From contig NZ_BJUV01000001.1 in NCBI RefSeq assembly GCF_007988805.1, positions 1 through 64,000 on the forward strand: DNA of 64,000 bases. Direction: 5' to 3'. The notes under the pieces are model-generated. The model searched no databases, had not been told where the DNA came from, and saw only the letters and a program-made list of their open reading frames with translations. The translations under genes and the position numbers were made by a program. Positions 19,364-28,900 of the stretch are shown piece after piece; the first letter of the stretch is position 1; each line of letters starts with the position of its first letter. The DNA comes from Frigoribacterium faeni. Lineage in GTDB: Bacteria; Actinomycetota; Actinomycetes; Actinomycetales; Microbacteriaceae.

Positions 19364-21139
19364 TCAGGCGATGACGAAGAACTGCTCGCCGATCTCGACC
19401 CGGCAGCCACGGGCGACGCGCACCCGGGTCCCGGGTTCGAGACGCCGGGCCGGCTCGTCGCGGGGGCGGACGATCGTGCCGTTGCCGGACCAGCGGTCGC
19501 TGAGCCAGAGCTGCCCGTGCTCCTGTCCGAACTCGAGGTGGGTCTTCGAGACGGACTTGCCCGGGTCGACGATGCGGACGAGCTGGTCGAAGCGCTCTCC
19601 CGGCTGGGGCAGGGGGGCACGGCCGACGAGTCCGGTGCCGTCGACCGTCACGCTCTCGCCGGTGCTGAACTGCAGGACGAACTCGGATCCCATCGGGCCC
19701 CGACGGACGATCCTCGTCTCGTCGACGTCGTCGTCCGTGTCGACGGTGGCGGGTCGCAGCGGCTCCCGGGGTCGCCAGGCGGTCTCGGGCGCGGTCGGGC
19801 GTGCCTCCGGGGCCGGGGACTCCTCCACGGTCGGGGGCGCCTCCGCGGCCGGGGGAGCCGTCGGAGACGCGGACGAGGTCGGCGGCGGCGTCAGGTCTGC
19901 GGGTTCCGGGAACGCCACGGGGCGGTCCTCCCGGGACGGCTCCTCGACGTCGTCCCGCCGACGACGGTCACGACGGCTCCGGTCGCGACGGTCTCGGCCG
20001 CCACGGCCGCGGTCACGGTCGCGACGGTCGTCGTCGGTCCCCGTGCCGGCGGGCCCGGTCGCGTCGGCGACGGCCGCTCCGGGCTCGGCCGCGGCGATCG
20101 CCGGGTCGGCGGCGCTCTCGACCTCCGATGAGGCGGCAGGCGCTCCACCGCGGAGGATCGGGACGATAGGGCCCGTGAACGACAGGGCCACCGACTGGAC
20201 GACCGCACCGCAGACCCCGCAGAAGATGTCGTCCTCGTGGACGTCGGCACCGCACTGGGTGCAGCGCTCGACGCCGGCGGCCTGACCCGGCTCGACGAGG
20301 GGCACCGGGGCCGCGGCAGGCGTCGCGCTCGCCTGCGGCAGCACCGGCTCGACTCGCACGGTGTCGCCCGGTCGCGGAGTGGAGGCGTCGACTCCGGGTG
20401 TCGCCGCGTCGTGCGACGACCTCGCGGCGGGTTCCGTCGCGCTCGGGGCCGCTGGGGCGTCGTCGTCGGCCGACGGGGTCTCGGGCTGCGCGTCGGGGCG
20501 GGACGGGTCGAGGTCGGAGGCTCCGCCGACTCCTTCGTCGGGCGTGGCGCCCGCCTCGTCGGTCTCGGGGAGCGGCGTCGCGGACGCGACGGGTGTGAGG
20601 GAGGCCGTCCAGAGCGGAGCCGTCGACGGCCGAGGGCCGTCGTCGGATCGGGAGTCGGGCTCTCGCAGCGGGGCGGGCACGGGGGTGGGCACCGGGGTGG
20701 GGGCGACGGCCTGGGGTGGGGAGGACACGGGCTCGGGACGACCCGCGCCTCCTCGGGGCGCCGGCCCTCCCGGGCCGTCGGGCTCGGACGACGTCGCGGG
20801 CTGCGAGGACGTGGGCGCGACTGCGTGGGGGGCCGCGTCGGGGGTCTCGTCACGGCGCGCGGCGGGCTCGTCCGTCGGGGGCGCGTCCCGCCACGCGGGC
20901 GGGTCGAGCGGCGCGTCGGTCCGGTCGGCGGGCTCCCGGTCGCGGAGCCACCAGGGCTGCTCGCCCGACGACGCCGGGGTCGGTCGCTGCGGGCTCCACG
21001 CGGGCGGGCGTCCGTCGCGCTCGTCGGCGCCGCGGGGGCGATCGGGAGCCGACGTGTCGACTCCCGAGAGCGTGCGACCGCACTCGCCGCAGATCATCGC
21101 GCCGACGGGCAACGGGCTGGCACAGGTGGGGCACTGCAT
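19364..21139 (-). CDS. Zinc-ribbon and FHA-domain protein
   Basis: A 591-residue, probably cytoplasmic adaptor. It starts with a zinc ribbon (CPTC and CGEC, residues 3-21). A very long Pro/Thr/Ala/Asp-rich linker with predicted phosphorylatable Ser/Thr follows, then a second zinc ribbon (CTQCGADVHEDDIFCGVCG, about 295-315). Another charged linker with an Arg/Asp repeat (RDRDRGRGGRDRRDRSR) precedes the C-terminal FHA domain (about 480-591), with GRAPLPQP and SKTHLEFG. FHA domains bind phosphothreonine, so the PknB-like kinase of the cluster is the likely partner. I chose ATG 21139, which puts the ribbon at the start. It follows the transglutaminase-like gene by 13 bp. Confidence 0.88.
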   Translation of the reverse strand: MQCPTCASPLPVGAMICGECGRTLSGVDTSAPDRPRGADERDGRPPAWSPQRPTPASSGEQPWWLRDREPADRTDAPLDPPAWRDAPPTDEPAARRDETPDAAPHAVAPTSSQPATSSEPDGPGGPAPRGGAGRPEPVSSPPQAVAPTPVPTPVPAPLREPDSRSDDGPRPSTAPLWTASLTPVASATPLPETDEAGATPDEGVGGASDLDPSRPDAQPETPSADDDAPAAPSATEPAARSSHDAATPGVDASTPRPGDTVRVEPVLPQASATPAAAPVPLVEPGQAAGVERCTQCGADVHEDDIFCGVCGAVVQSVALSFTGPIVPILRGGAPAASSEVESAADPAIAAAEPGAAVADATGPAGTGTDDDRRDRDRGRGGRDRRDRSRRDRRRRDDVEEPSREDRPVAFPEPADLTPPPTSSASPTAPPAAEAPPTVEESPAPEARPTAPETAWRPREPLRPATVDTDDDVDETRIVRRGPMGSEFVLQFSTGESVTVDGTGLVGRAPLPQPGERFDQLVRIVDPGKSVSKTHLEFGQEHGQLWLSDRWSGNGTIVRPRDEPARRLEPGTRVRVARGCRVEIGEQFFVIA

Positions 21140-21152
21140 CGTGAAGAGACCT

Positions 21153-23510
21153 CTAACGCTCGGGACGTGTCCGGCCATGGTATCCGCGCAGGGAACGCCA
21201 GGAGACCGCGGCCTTCAGCCGCTGCCACCTCGTCGCCCCGGTGTCGAGCGAGCGTCGCATCTCGGAGACGGCCGTCCACACCCGGTCGGCGTCGTCACCC
21301 GACGGGGCCGAGGGGGCGAAGGAGGCGCGGTCCGCCACCCGGGCGAGCACGGCCGGGCGAGAACCCCCGACCACCGCGGCGACCTCGCTCCTCGTCGCCG
21401 CGACCGGCGTCTCGATCCCGTGATCGGCGAGAGCGTCGTGGAACTCCTGCCACCCCCCGGTGATCCGGGCGGCGGGATCGGCCTGGAGCCGGCGCCGTCG
21501 ACGACGACGCCATTTGACCGCGACGATCACCAGGAAGGGCGCGGCCACGATGCCCACGACGAGGCCGGAGATCGCGGCGATCGTCGCGGCCAGGACGACG
21601 ATGCCCACCCAGGCGGGCGGCAGGTCGGCGTCGTCCTGCTCCGACTGCGGCGGAGTCTGCTCGTCGCGGACCTGGGGCTCACGCGGCGGGGGCTGCACGA
21701 CGGACTCGGGGCGCTCGAGACGGCTCGGGTCGAGCACCTGGTCGTCCGGGATGGGGCGCTCCTCGGGCACCGGGTCGAGGGCGACCCAGCCGAACTCCGC
21801 GGTGTCGACCTCGATCCAGGCCGTGACGTCGCCACCGGTGATCGTCGCCGCCTCCCCCGTCGGCGTGTCGCCGTCCGCCGTGAAGCCCATGACGACCCGC
21901 GAGGGGAACCCGATCTCCCCGGCCATCAGCGCGGCCGCCGTCGCGTACTGCTCGGCGTCGCCGATCATGACCGGGTCGGTGAACAGCTCGGCGATCCGGT
22001 CGGAGCCGTGCCCCGAGCGGCTGGCCGGCTCGTCGGCCGACACCCCGTGGCTGATGTATCCGTCGGATCGCAGGGCGGACAGGGCGGACTGGAGCCGTGC
22101 ACCGGTCCCCTCGACCCCGCGGACGTCGTCGGCGAGCGCCGTCGTCAGCGCCTCGGGCACGTCCGCGGACGCCGGCACCGTCGCCGATCCGGGGGTGAGA
22201 TCCGCGAGCTGCTCGGGGGTCGGCTGGACCGGGAGGACGACGTCGACCCGGTACGAGTCCCCCGCCGAGATGCCGCCGTCGACGGCGGCCGTCCCGCTGA
22301 CGTCGTTGTAGACGAAGTCGTCCCGACGGGCCTGTCCGTCGGCTCCCTCGAACGCGATCGACTCGAGCCGGCCGACCGTGGGGAGCCAGACGTCGTCGTA
22401 GGCGCCGACCTGCACAGCCAGCGTCGTGCGGTCGCCGTCGACGCCCGACTGGTCGATCGACGACGGGACGCGGTCGAACGATCCGGATTCGCTCGTCACA
22501 CGGGGGCTGCCGACCGTGTACGACACGCCGTCGTACGTGTCGAGCGTGGCCAGGCGGAGGAGCTGCCCCGCACCGAGCCCGCGGACCGTGAAGAGCGTGC
22601 TGTCGACGGTCGGCTGCTGCTCGTAGACCCGGAACCGCGTGAGGGGGCTCACGAGCTCGCGCGGGTCGAAGGGCTGCTCGACGAGGGTCCGCGCCACGGT
22701 GCGCGGAGTCGACGACGGAGACGCCTCGACGACGGCGGCGGCCACGGCCCCCGAGACGAGGACCGTGACGACGGTGCCCGCGACGGCTCGGGCCGCGACC
22801 GTCCGGTGTCCGTACGACCGCGTCGACCTCGCGACGTCGCCCGAGCGCTCCAGGGCGGCCCGACGGCGTCGGAGTCGCCACCAGACCGACCAGGCGATGG
22901 CGACGGACAGCATCGCCAGCCCGCTGATCACGGGCGACCAGGCCTCCTGGGGGCCCAGGACGATGCCCGCGAGGTACAGCCCGACGGGAGCGAGGACGGC
23001 GAGCTCGCCCCGACGGGAACGGAGGGCGATGGTCAGCCCGACGACGGTCGCGAGCAGGACGAGGATGAACGCCGGGACGAGGAGGGACTCGTAGCTGCCC
23101 ACCGGGAGCGTGATCGTCAGCAGCCGCTTCCAGCCCAGGGCCGTCGCCGCGAGGAGCTCGCCGAACCCGTCGGCGGTGGGCAGGACGCCGGCGACGGCCC
23201 GGGAGGGGATCGCGAGGGGGACGCCCAGCACGAGGTAGACGAGCACCGTGGCGAGCAGGACGGAGAAGCTCGACAGCCGCGACGCGGCACCGGCGACGGC
23301 GACGACGGCCCCGACGACGACCGTGACCCCGACGAGGAGGACGAACTCCGCGCTCCGGTAGACCGGCCAGAGCGTCGACGCCGCGATCACGACCGCGAGG
23401 ACGTGCAGACCCGTCGCGGTGGTGACGAAGGAGGCGCGGAGACGGGGCCGCCTGACCCGCGTGCGCCGTCCGGTCGCCGCCGACCCCTCGCCGCCGTCCC
23501 GGACGCTCAC
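21153..23510 (-). CDS. TgpA-like membrane protein with degenerate transglutaminase domain
   Basis: A 785-residue membrane protein: basic N-terminus, about six hydrophobic helices in the first 215 residues, a large extracytoplasmic part, and a last membrane helix (about 625-655) before a basic cytoplasmic tail. The extracytoplasmic part has a transglutaminase-like core, but the Cys position reads GDAEQYATA (about 515-523, Glu at the Cys site) and the His position reads DVTAWIEV (about 559-566, Thr at the His site); the Asp of the triad (LDP) remains. It is therefore unlikely to be catalytic. It overlaps DUF58 by 4 bp (GTGA). Confidence 0.87.
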   Translation of the reverse strand: MSVRDGGEGSAATGRRTRVRRPRLRASFVTTATGLHVLAVVIAASTLWPVYRSAEFVLLVGVTVVVGAVVAVAGAASRLSSFSVLLATVLVYLVLGVPLAIPSRAVAGVLPTADGFGELLAATALGWKRLLTITLPVGSYESLLVPAFILVLLATVVGLTIALRSRRGELAVLAPVGLYLAGIVLGPQEAWSPVISGLAMLSVAIAWSVWWRLRRRRAALERSGDVARSTRSYGHRTVAARAVAGTVVTVLVSGAVAAAVVEASPSSTPRTVARTLVEQPFDPRELVSPLTRFRVYEQQPTVDSTLFTVRGLGAGQLLRLATLDTYDGVSYTVGSPRVTSESGSFDRVPSSIDQSGVDGDRTTLAVQVGAYDDVWLPTVGRLESIAFEGADGQARRDDFVYNDVSGTAAVDGGISAGDSYRVDVVLPVQPTPEQLADLTPGSATVPASADVPEALTTALADDVRGVEGTGARLQSALSALRSDGYISHGVSADEPASRSGHGSDRIAELFTDPVMIGDAEQYATAAALMAGEIGFPSRVVMGFTADGDTPTGEAATITGGDVTAWIEVDTAEFGWVALDPVPEERPIPDDQVLDPSRLERPESVVQPPPREPQVRDEQTPPQSEQDDADLPPAWVGIVVLAATIAAISGLVVGIVAAPFLVIVAVKWRRRRRRRLQADPAARITGGWQEFHDALADHGIETPVAATRSEVAAVVGGSRPAVLARVADRASFAPSAPSGDDADRVWTAVSEMRRSLDTGATRWQRLKAAVSWRSLRGYHGRTRPER

Positions 23511-24955
23511 GACGCCGCCACCCGGGACAACGACTTCTGGAGGTCGTCGAGGTACCCGATCGTCAGGACGGTCAGGTCGGCGACCCGGCGCAGGCCCGGT
23601 ACGGCCTCCGGGTCGCAGACGATGGCCACGACCTCGACGCCGAGCGGGAACTGCAGGGCCGCACCCCGCATCTCGGCGAGGCTCGTGGTGGAACCGACCA
23701 CGAGGAACGCGACCGAGATCCCCGCGACGCGGTCCCGCGCGACCCGGGCGACATCGGTGATGACGAGCGCGGACTCCGCGCGCTCGACGACGGCCAGGTC
23801 GTCGAGCAGACGGTTGCGCGTGATCGTGCTGAGGGCGCGGACGGCCAGCGTCTTGCGCTTGGCGAAGTCGGGTGTCCTCTCGCTCACGACGACGCTCACC
23901 TCACGGGCGTCGCGGATGGCGCGCGCCCCGAGCGACCCCGCGGCGCTGACCGCGAGCTCGAACTCCTCGTCGGTGGCGAAGTCGGACGTCGCGAGGCTCA
24001 GGGCGATGACGAGGTGCGATCGGCGGCTGGCATCGAACTGCCGCACCATGTACGCGCCCGCCTTCGCCGTCGACTTCCAGTGGATGTTCCGCCGCTCGTC
24101 ACCCGGCTGGTATTCGCGGAGGGCGTGGAACGAGAGGTCGTCGGGCGCCAGATCGCGGGTCGGGCTGCCCTCGAGGTCGCGGATGAGGCCCGTGCTGGTG
24201 CTCGGGATCCCGATGGTCGCCGGGTGCACGAAGAGCTCGGTGACCGTCGCCCATTCGAGCTCGCGACGCACGAGGCCCACGGCGTCGCCCCGGACGGTGC
24301 GAGCGGGTCCGATCCGGACGACGCCGCGCCGTCCGGTCGGCACCGGGAACGACTCGGCGACGGCGTCGCCGGAGCGCAGGCCGGGCAGCCCCACCTCGAC
24401 CAGGGCGTCGCCCACCGGGATCTCGACGGTCACGCCGAGGACGCGACGCCTCGAGGGGTTGGCGACCCGCACCTCCCCGGAGGCGGGTTCGCCGACCGAC
24501 ACGCGTTCGTGCGGCACGACCAGGTCGATGTCGACGGCCGTCCGTCCGATCAGGAACAGGGCGGCGAGCGCGATCATCACGAGGGCCGCGAGGCCGATGG
24601 TGAGGAGCTCCACCCAGCCGAGGAGGCGGCCGCCGGCGAGGCCGATCGGCACGAGGAGGAGGACCGTCCAGCCGAGGGGCGTCACGACGGAGGACGCGCC
24701 CCGCCAGAGCGCGGTCGACCCGCGCCGCACGGCCCGGAGCACCTTGACCGCCACGACGATCGCGTCGGCCACCGGGCCCGTGCGCTGGCCGACCAGGCGC
24801 GTCCGGGCGTTCGTCAGGCCCTGCGTTCCGGTGAGGGACGACGAGTCCGCCCGTGTCTCGCTGCGCGGGGAGGCCTTGGTGGCGGCGCGACCCCGGCCGG
24901 CGCCGGTGACTCCCCCGTCGTCGGCTCCGCGTCGTCCGGTGCGGGACGCGTTCAC
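23507..24955 (-). CDS. DUF58 membrane protein
   Basis: A 482-residue DUF58 protein with two hydrophobic helices near 95-140 and the signature LREYQPGDERRNIHWKSTAK (about 290-310). Unlike the other DUF58 protein here it has a long N-terminal, Arg/Ser-rich tail and membrane helices. It is coupled by 4-bp GTGA overlaps to the MoxR gene before it and the transglutaminase-like gene after it; the MoxR-DUF58-TgpA trio is a recurrent actinobacterial module. Confidence 0.92.
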   Translation of the reverse strand: MNASRTGRRGADDGGVTGAGRGRAATKASPRSETRADSSSLTGTQGLTNARTRLVGQRTGPVADAIVVAVKVLRAVRRGSTALWRGASSVVTPLGWTVLLLVPIGLAGGRLLGWVELLTIGLAALVMIALAALFLIGRTAVDIDLVVPHERVSVGEPASGEVRVANPSRRRVLGVTVEIPVGDALVEVGLPGLRSGDAVAESFPVPTGRRGVVRIGPARTVRGDAVGLVRRELEWATVTELFVHPATIGIPSTSTGLIRDLEGSPTRDLAPDDLSFHALREYQPGDERRNIHWKSTAKAGAYMVRQFDASRRSHLVIALSLATSDFATDEEFELAVSAAGSLGARAIRDAREVSVVVSERTPDFAKRKTLAVRALSTITRNRLLDDLAVVERAESALVITDVARVARDRVAGISVAFLVVGSTTSLAEMRGAALQFPLGVEVVAIVCDPEAVPGLRRVADLTVLTIGYLDDLQKSLSRVAAS

Positions 24956-25923
24956 ACGGCGACCCGCTCCGCCGGCGGCGGGGTCTCGATGAGGAGCTGG
25001 CTCACGACGCTGGACGGGGTGACGCCGTCGAACTCGGCCTCGGGGTCGAGCACGATGCGGTGCGCGAGGACGGGCTCGGCCAGCGACTTCACGTCGTCGG
25101 GGACGACGTAGTGACGGCCGGACGAGGCGGCGTAGGTCTTGGCGCAGCGCACCAGCGCGAGCGCGCCTCGGACGCTGACGCCGAGTCGGACCTCGTCGGC
25201 GGTTCGGGTCGCCTCGACCAGGCGAGCGACGTAGTCGTTGATGCTGGGCTCGACGTGCACCGTGCGGGCGAGTTGCGCCATCTCGGTGACGACGTCGGCG
25301 CGGACGACCGGCGGGATGGAGCCCTCGTGCACCCGGGTGGCCGAGCCGGCGAGGATCCGGACGGTCGCCGCGTGGTCGGGGTAGCCGATGGAGGTCTTCA
25401 TGATGAAGCGGTCCAGCTGCGCCTCGGGGAGCCGGTACGTGCCGGCCTGCTCGACCGGGTTCTGCGTGGCGATCACCATGAAGGGCCTGCCGACGTCGTG
25501 GCTGATCCCGTCGACCGTGACCCGCCCCTCCTCCATGACCTCGAGCAGGGCCGACTGCGTCTTCGGGCTCGCCCGGTTGATCTCGTCCGCGAGGACGACG
25601 TTGGCGAAGACGGGCCCTCGGTGGAACTCGAACTCGCCGCGTCTCTGGTCGTAGATGCTCACGCCGGTGATGTCGCCCGGCAGCAGGTCCGGGGTGAACT
25701 GCACCCGGCTGCTCGTGCCCTGCACGCTCTGCGCGATGGCGCGCGCCAACGAGGTCTTCCCGGTGCCCGGGACGTCCTCGAGCAGCAGGTGGCCCTCGCT
25801 GAGCATCGCCGTGAACGAGAGCCGGACGACGAAGGTCTTGCCCAGCAGCACCTGGTCGACGCCCGCCACGAGACGCCCGAAGACGTCGGAGAACCAGGTG
25901 GCCTGCTCGGGGGTCATGCTCAT
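24952..25923 (-). CDS. MoxR-family AAA+ ATPase (second copy)
   Basis: A 323-residue AAA+ ATPase. Walker A is EDVPGTGKTSLA (about 49-60), the more usual GTGKT form; Walker B and sensor blocks (VLADEINR; VIATQNPVEQAGTYRLPEAQLDRF) are intact. Likely a chaperone for the DUF58/TgpA-like partners downstream or for the giant surface protein upstream. It is 19 bp after the surface-protein gene and overlaps DUF58 by 4 bp. Two in-frame ATG codons begin the gene; I use the first. Confidence 0.95.
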   Translation of the reverse strand: MSMTPEQATWFSDVFGRLVAGVDQVLLGKTFVVRLSFTAMLSEGHLLLEDVPGTGKTSLARAIAQSVQGTSSRVQFTPDLLPGDITGVSIYDQRRGEFEFHRGPVFANVVLADEINRASPKTQSALLEVMEEGRVTVDGISHDVGRPFMVIATQNPVEQAGTYRLPEAQLDRFIMKTSIGYPDHAATVRILAGSATRVHEGSIPPVVRADVVTEMAQLARTVHVEPSINDYVARLVEATRTADEVRLGVSVRGALALVRCAKTYAASSGRHYVVPDDVKSLAEPVLAHRIVLDPEAEFDGVTPSSVVSQLLIETPPPAERVAV

Positions 25924-25942
25924 GCGATCGTGGGCTCTCTGG

Positions 25943-28900
25943 TCAGGGGGTGGGGCCGGTGGTGGACGGGGCGGGCGCCTCGGCGCAGCGGGCGATCGCC
26001 GCGCCGGGGTCGACGTGACCGTCGACGGTCGCCTTGACCTCGACCGACGTCGCGCCCTCCGGGACGATGCTCGACGTGGTGTACGCGTCTCCGCCGGCGT
26101 CGGTGCTGCTCCTGCCGCCGGGCAGCGTCTCGCCCACGAACGTCACGACAACGGACGTTACGGGCGATCCGGCGTTGCGCGGCAGCGACGCTCCGAGGGG
26201 CGAGCCGACGGTGCAGGTCCCGACCGTGGCACGGGTGTCGACGGGCGTCCCGGTCGCGGCGGACGACGCCGGCCCGCACTCGTCGCGCGTCTGTCCGGCA
26301 CGGCAGGCGCGGAACGTCACGTCGATCGGGACGCCGTTCCCGTTGTCGTCGAGGACGACGCGGTCGGACGGGATCGGGTTCCAGGCGCCTCCTCCGACGC
26401 GGTACTGGTAGAAGTCGACCGCCCCGGAGGCCGCGAGAGCGCCGATGGAGGCCTTGAAGAGCCCGCCCGTGCCGTAGGCCGCCACCGTGATCGAGCCCGT
26501 CGTCTGCCCGGGGGGCGTCACGCTCTCGGTCGACGCTCCGGCGCTGGAGCAGAAGAGCCCGTTGCTGGCGACGACGGTGTAGGTGTACGTGGCATCGCGT
26601 TCGGGTGACTCGCTGTAGGTGGTCGTCGTCATGCCCGACGCGACCCGCGTGCCCGTGCCTGCGCATCCCGTGACGGTCGAGCCCGAGGTCGAGCGGTACA
26701 CGTCGAAGCGCGGGGCGTCTCCTCCCGACGCCGAGGGCACCGTCCACGAGACCGAGACCTGGTTCCGCGTGGCCCCCGCACGGACGGCGAACGAGCCGGG
26801 GGTCCCCACGGCGGTGGCCCGGACGGCGGCGCTCCTCGACCAGTCGGCGGCGCTGGTCACCTGGGCGCGGTTCGAGGCGTGGACGCGCACGTCGTACCGG
26901 CCGCCCGGCACGAGTCCGCCGATCGTCGTCGAGGTCGACCCGGTCGTCTGTCCGCCCGGCGCGTTCGTGCCGGTGATCTCCACGGTGTAGCCGGTCACCG
27001 CGGTGCCTCCGGCCGGCCGGCCCACCGCGTCCCATCGGATGTCGAGAGCCCCGGGGGTCGACGACGACGGGACGACCGTGACCCCACCGGGTGCGGCCGG
27101 GACGAAGTCGGCGCTGTACGGGGCGCTCGGCGCGCTCGCCTCGGACGAGCCGATGCCGTTGGTCGCCACGACGGCGAAGCGGAAGGTCTGCTCGGGGTCG
27201 AGGTCGGTGAGCGTGCAGACCGTCGAGAGTCCGCAGTCCCTCGAGTAGGTCGAGCCGGCCGAGCCCTCACCCGTCAGCCGGAAGCCGGTGATCCGCGAGT
27301 TGTTCGCGTTGGGGGCCGCGTAGCTGAGCGTCAACTGCCCGCCGGTGGAGTTCCCGATGCGGACGGGTGCGACGGGCGTGTCGGGGACGTCCTGCACGGA
27401 GATGGTCACGTTGCCCCAGACGGAACGGTCGCCGTCGCCCGTCGCGTCGGCCACCTGGTACTGGAGGTTGGTGTCGCCGGGAGAGGCGGACGCCGCCACG
27501 GACACCGACAGCGTGCGGGAGTCGGCGCTCGGCGACACCGTGACGCCGGAAGGCACCGAGGCGCCGCCGAGGCCTCGGATGGCCACGACCCGCAGGGGTT
27601 GACCCGGGAACGGGTTGCGCGCCTGGTCGTTCGCCAGGACGTCGACGCGCGCGGAGGCTCCCCGGGCGACGACGACCGAGTCCGCTGCGGGGACGACCAG
27701 CGGCCGGGTCGACCCGACGACCGCCAGTCGGACCGCCCCGCCCTGTCCCGTCGAGGCGGCGTCCGACACGGTGACGGGAAGCGTCGCCGTGGTCCCCTTG
27801 GGCGTCGACGACCCGGCCGTCACGGTGAGCTCCCGCCCGGAGAGCGAGGAGGTGAATCCGTCGTCGGACAGGCGCCCCAGGGTGAATCGCAGTTCGTCGG
27901 TGTCGTCCGGGTAGGGGTAGGTCGTGACACGGGTCAGATCGATGGTGCGCGACTGCCCGGGCTCGAGATCCACGGACGTGCCGGTGAACGACGGGGGCTG
28001 ATTGTCGCGCGGGGTCACCGTGATCGGCAGGACCAGCGTCGCGGTGCGACCGTCCGGATCATCGGACGAGCGACCGTCCGTCACCTCGAAGGACACCGAC
28101 GCCGCTCCGAAGAACAGGTCGGCCGAGGTGAACCGCAGCGTCGTGTCGTCGACGACGAGATCGTCGCCGTTCGCATGGGTGGCCCGCACCGAGCCGGAGT
28201 CGGTGAGGCGCACCCCGCGGTCGCCGGCGGCGATGACGTAGTCGTTGAGATCGATCCGCAGGGTGTCCTCGCTGACGACGGACAGCGGACCCGCCGACCG
28301 GTCGAGCTGCGGAAGGGCGTCGTCGAAGCCCGGTACGCGGATGAAGGCACGCGACCGCACGGCGGGGTCGTCGGGGTGGGCCACCCAGAACGGGATGATC
28401 TGGCTCGCGTCCGTGATCGCGACCCTGATCCGACGGCCGTCGGTGACCTCCGACGTCGAACCGTAGCCCGGCTCGACGCCGAGCCCCAGCGTCGACACGG
28501 GGCCGTCGGCGAAGAAGACGTTGGCCATGACGTCGACGTCGACCGTCGTCCGCCCGGCGATGTCGCCGAGGTCGAGCACGCTGTCGTCGGCGATCGGCGG
28601 GTTGACCGGAGCGTCCGGGTCGACGGTGACGGTCACGAAACTCGAGCTGGAGCCTCCCTGGGCGTTCTCGACGGTGTAGACCGCCCCGTACCTCCCGGCG
28701 GTGTCCGGCGGCGTGACCGTCACGAGTCCCCCCTCGGCGACGGACGCCGTCACGGCGTCGTCGTTCGGCTCGACGGCCGTGACCGTGAGCTCTCCCCCGT
28801 CGGGATCGGAGTCGTTGTCGAGGACCCGGATCGTGATGGAGCCCCCCGGTCTCATCGTGACGTCGTCCGCCACCGCGACGGGGTCGCGGGATCCGTCCGA

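Noticed and set aside
20361-24992. A plus-strand open frame of about 1,540 codons opposite FHA, transglutaminase-like and DUF58 genes
   Set aside because: Same reason; the opposite strand encodes three recognisable, coupled proteins.
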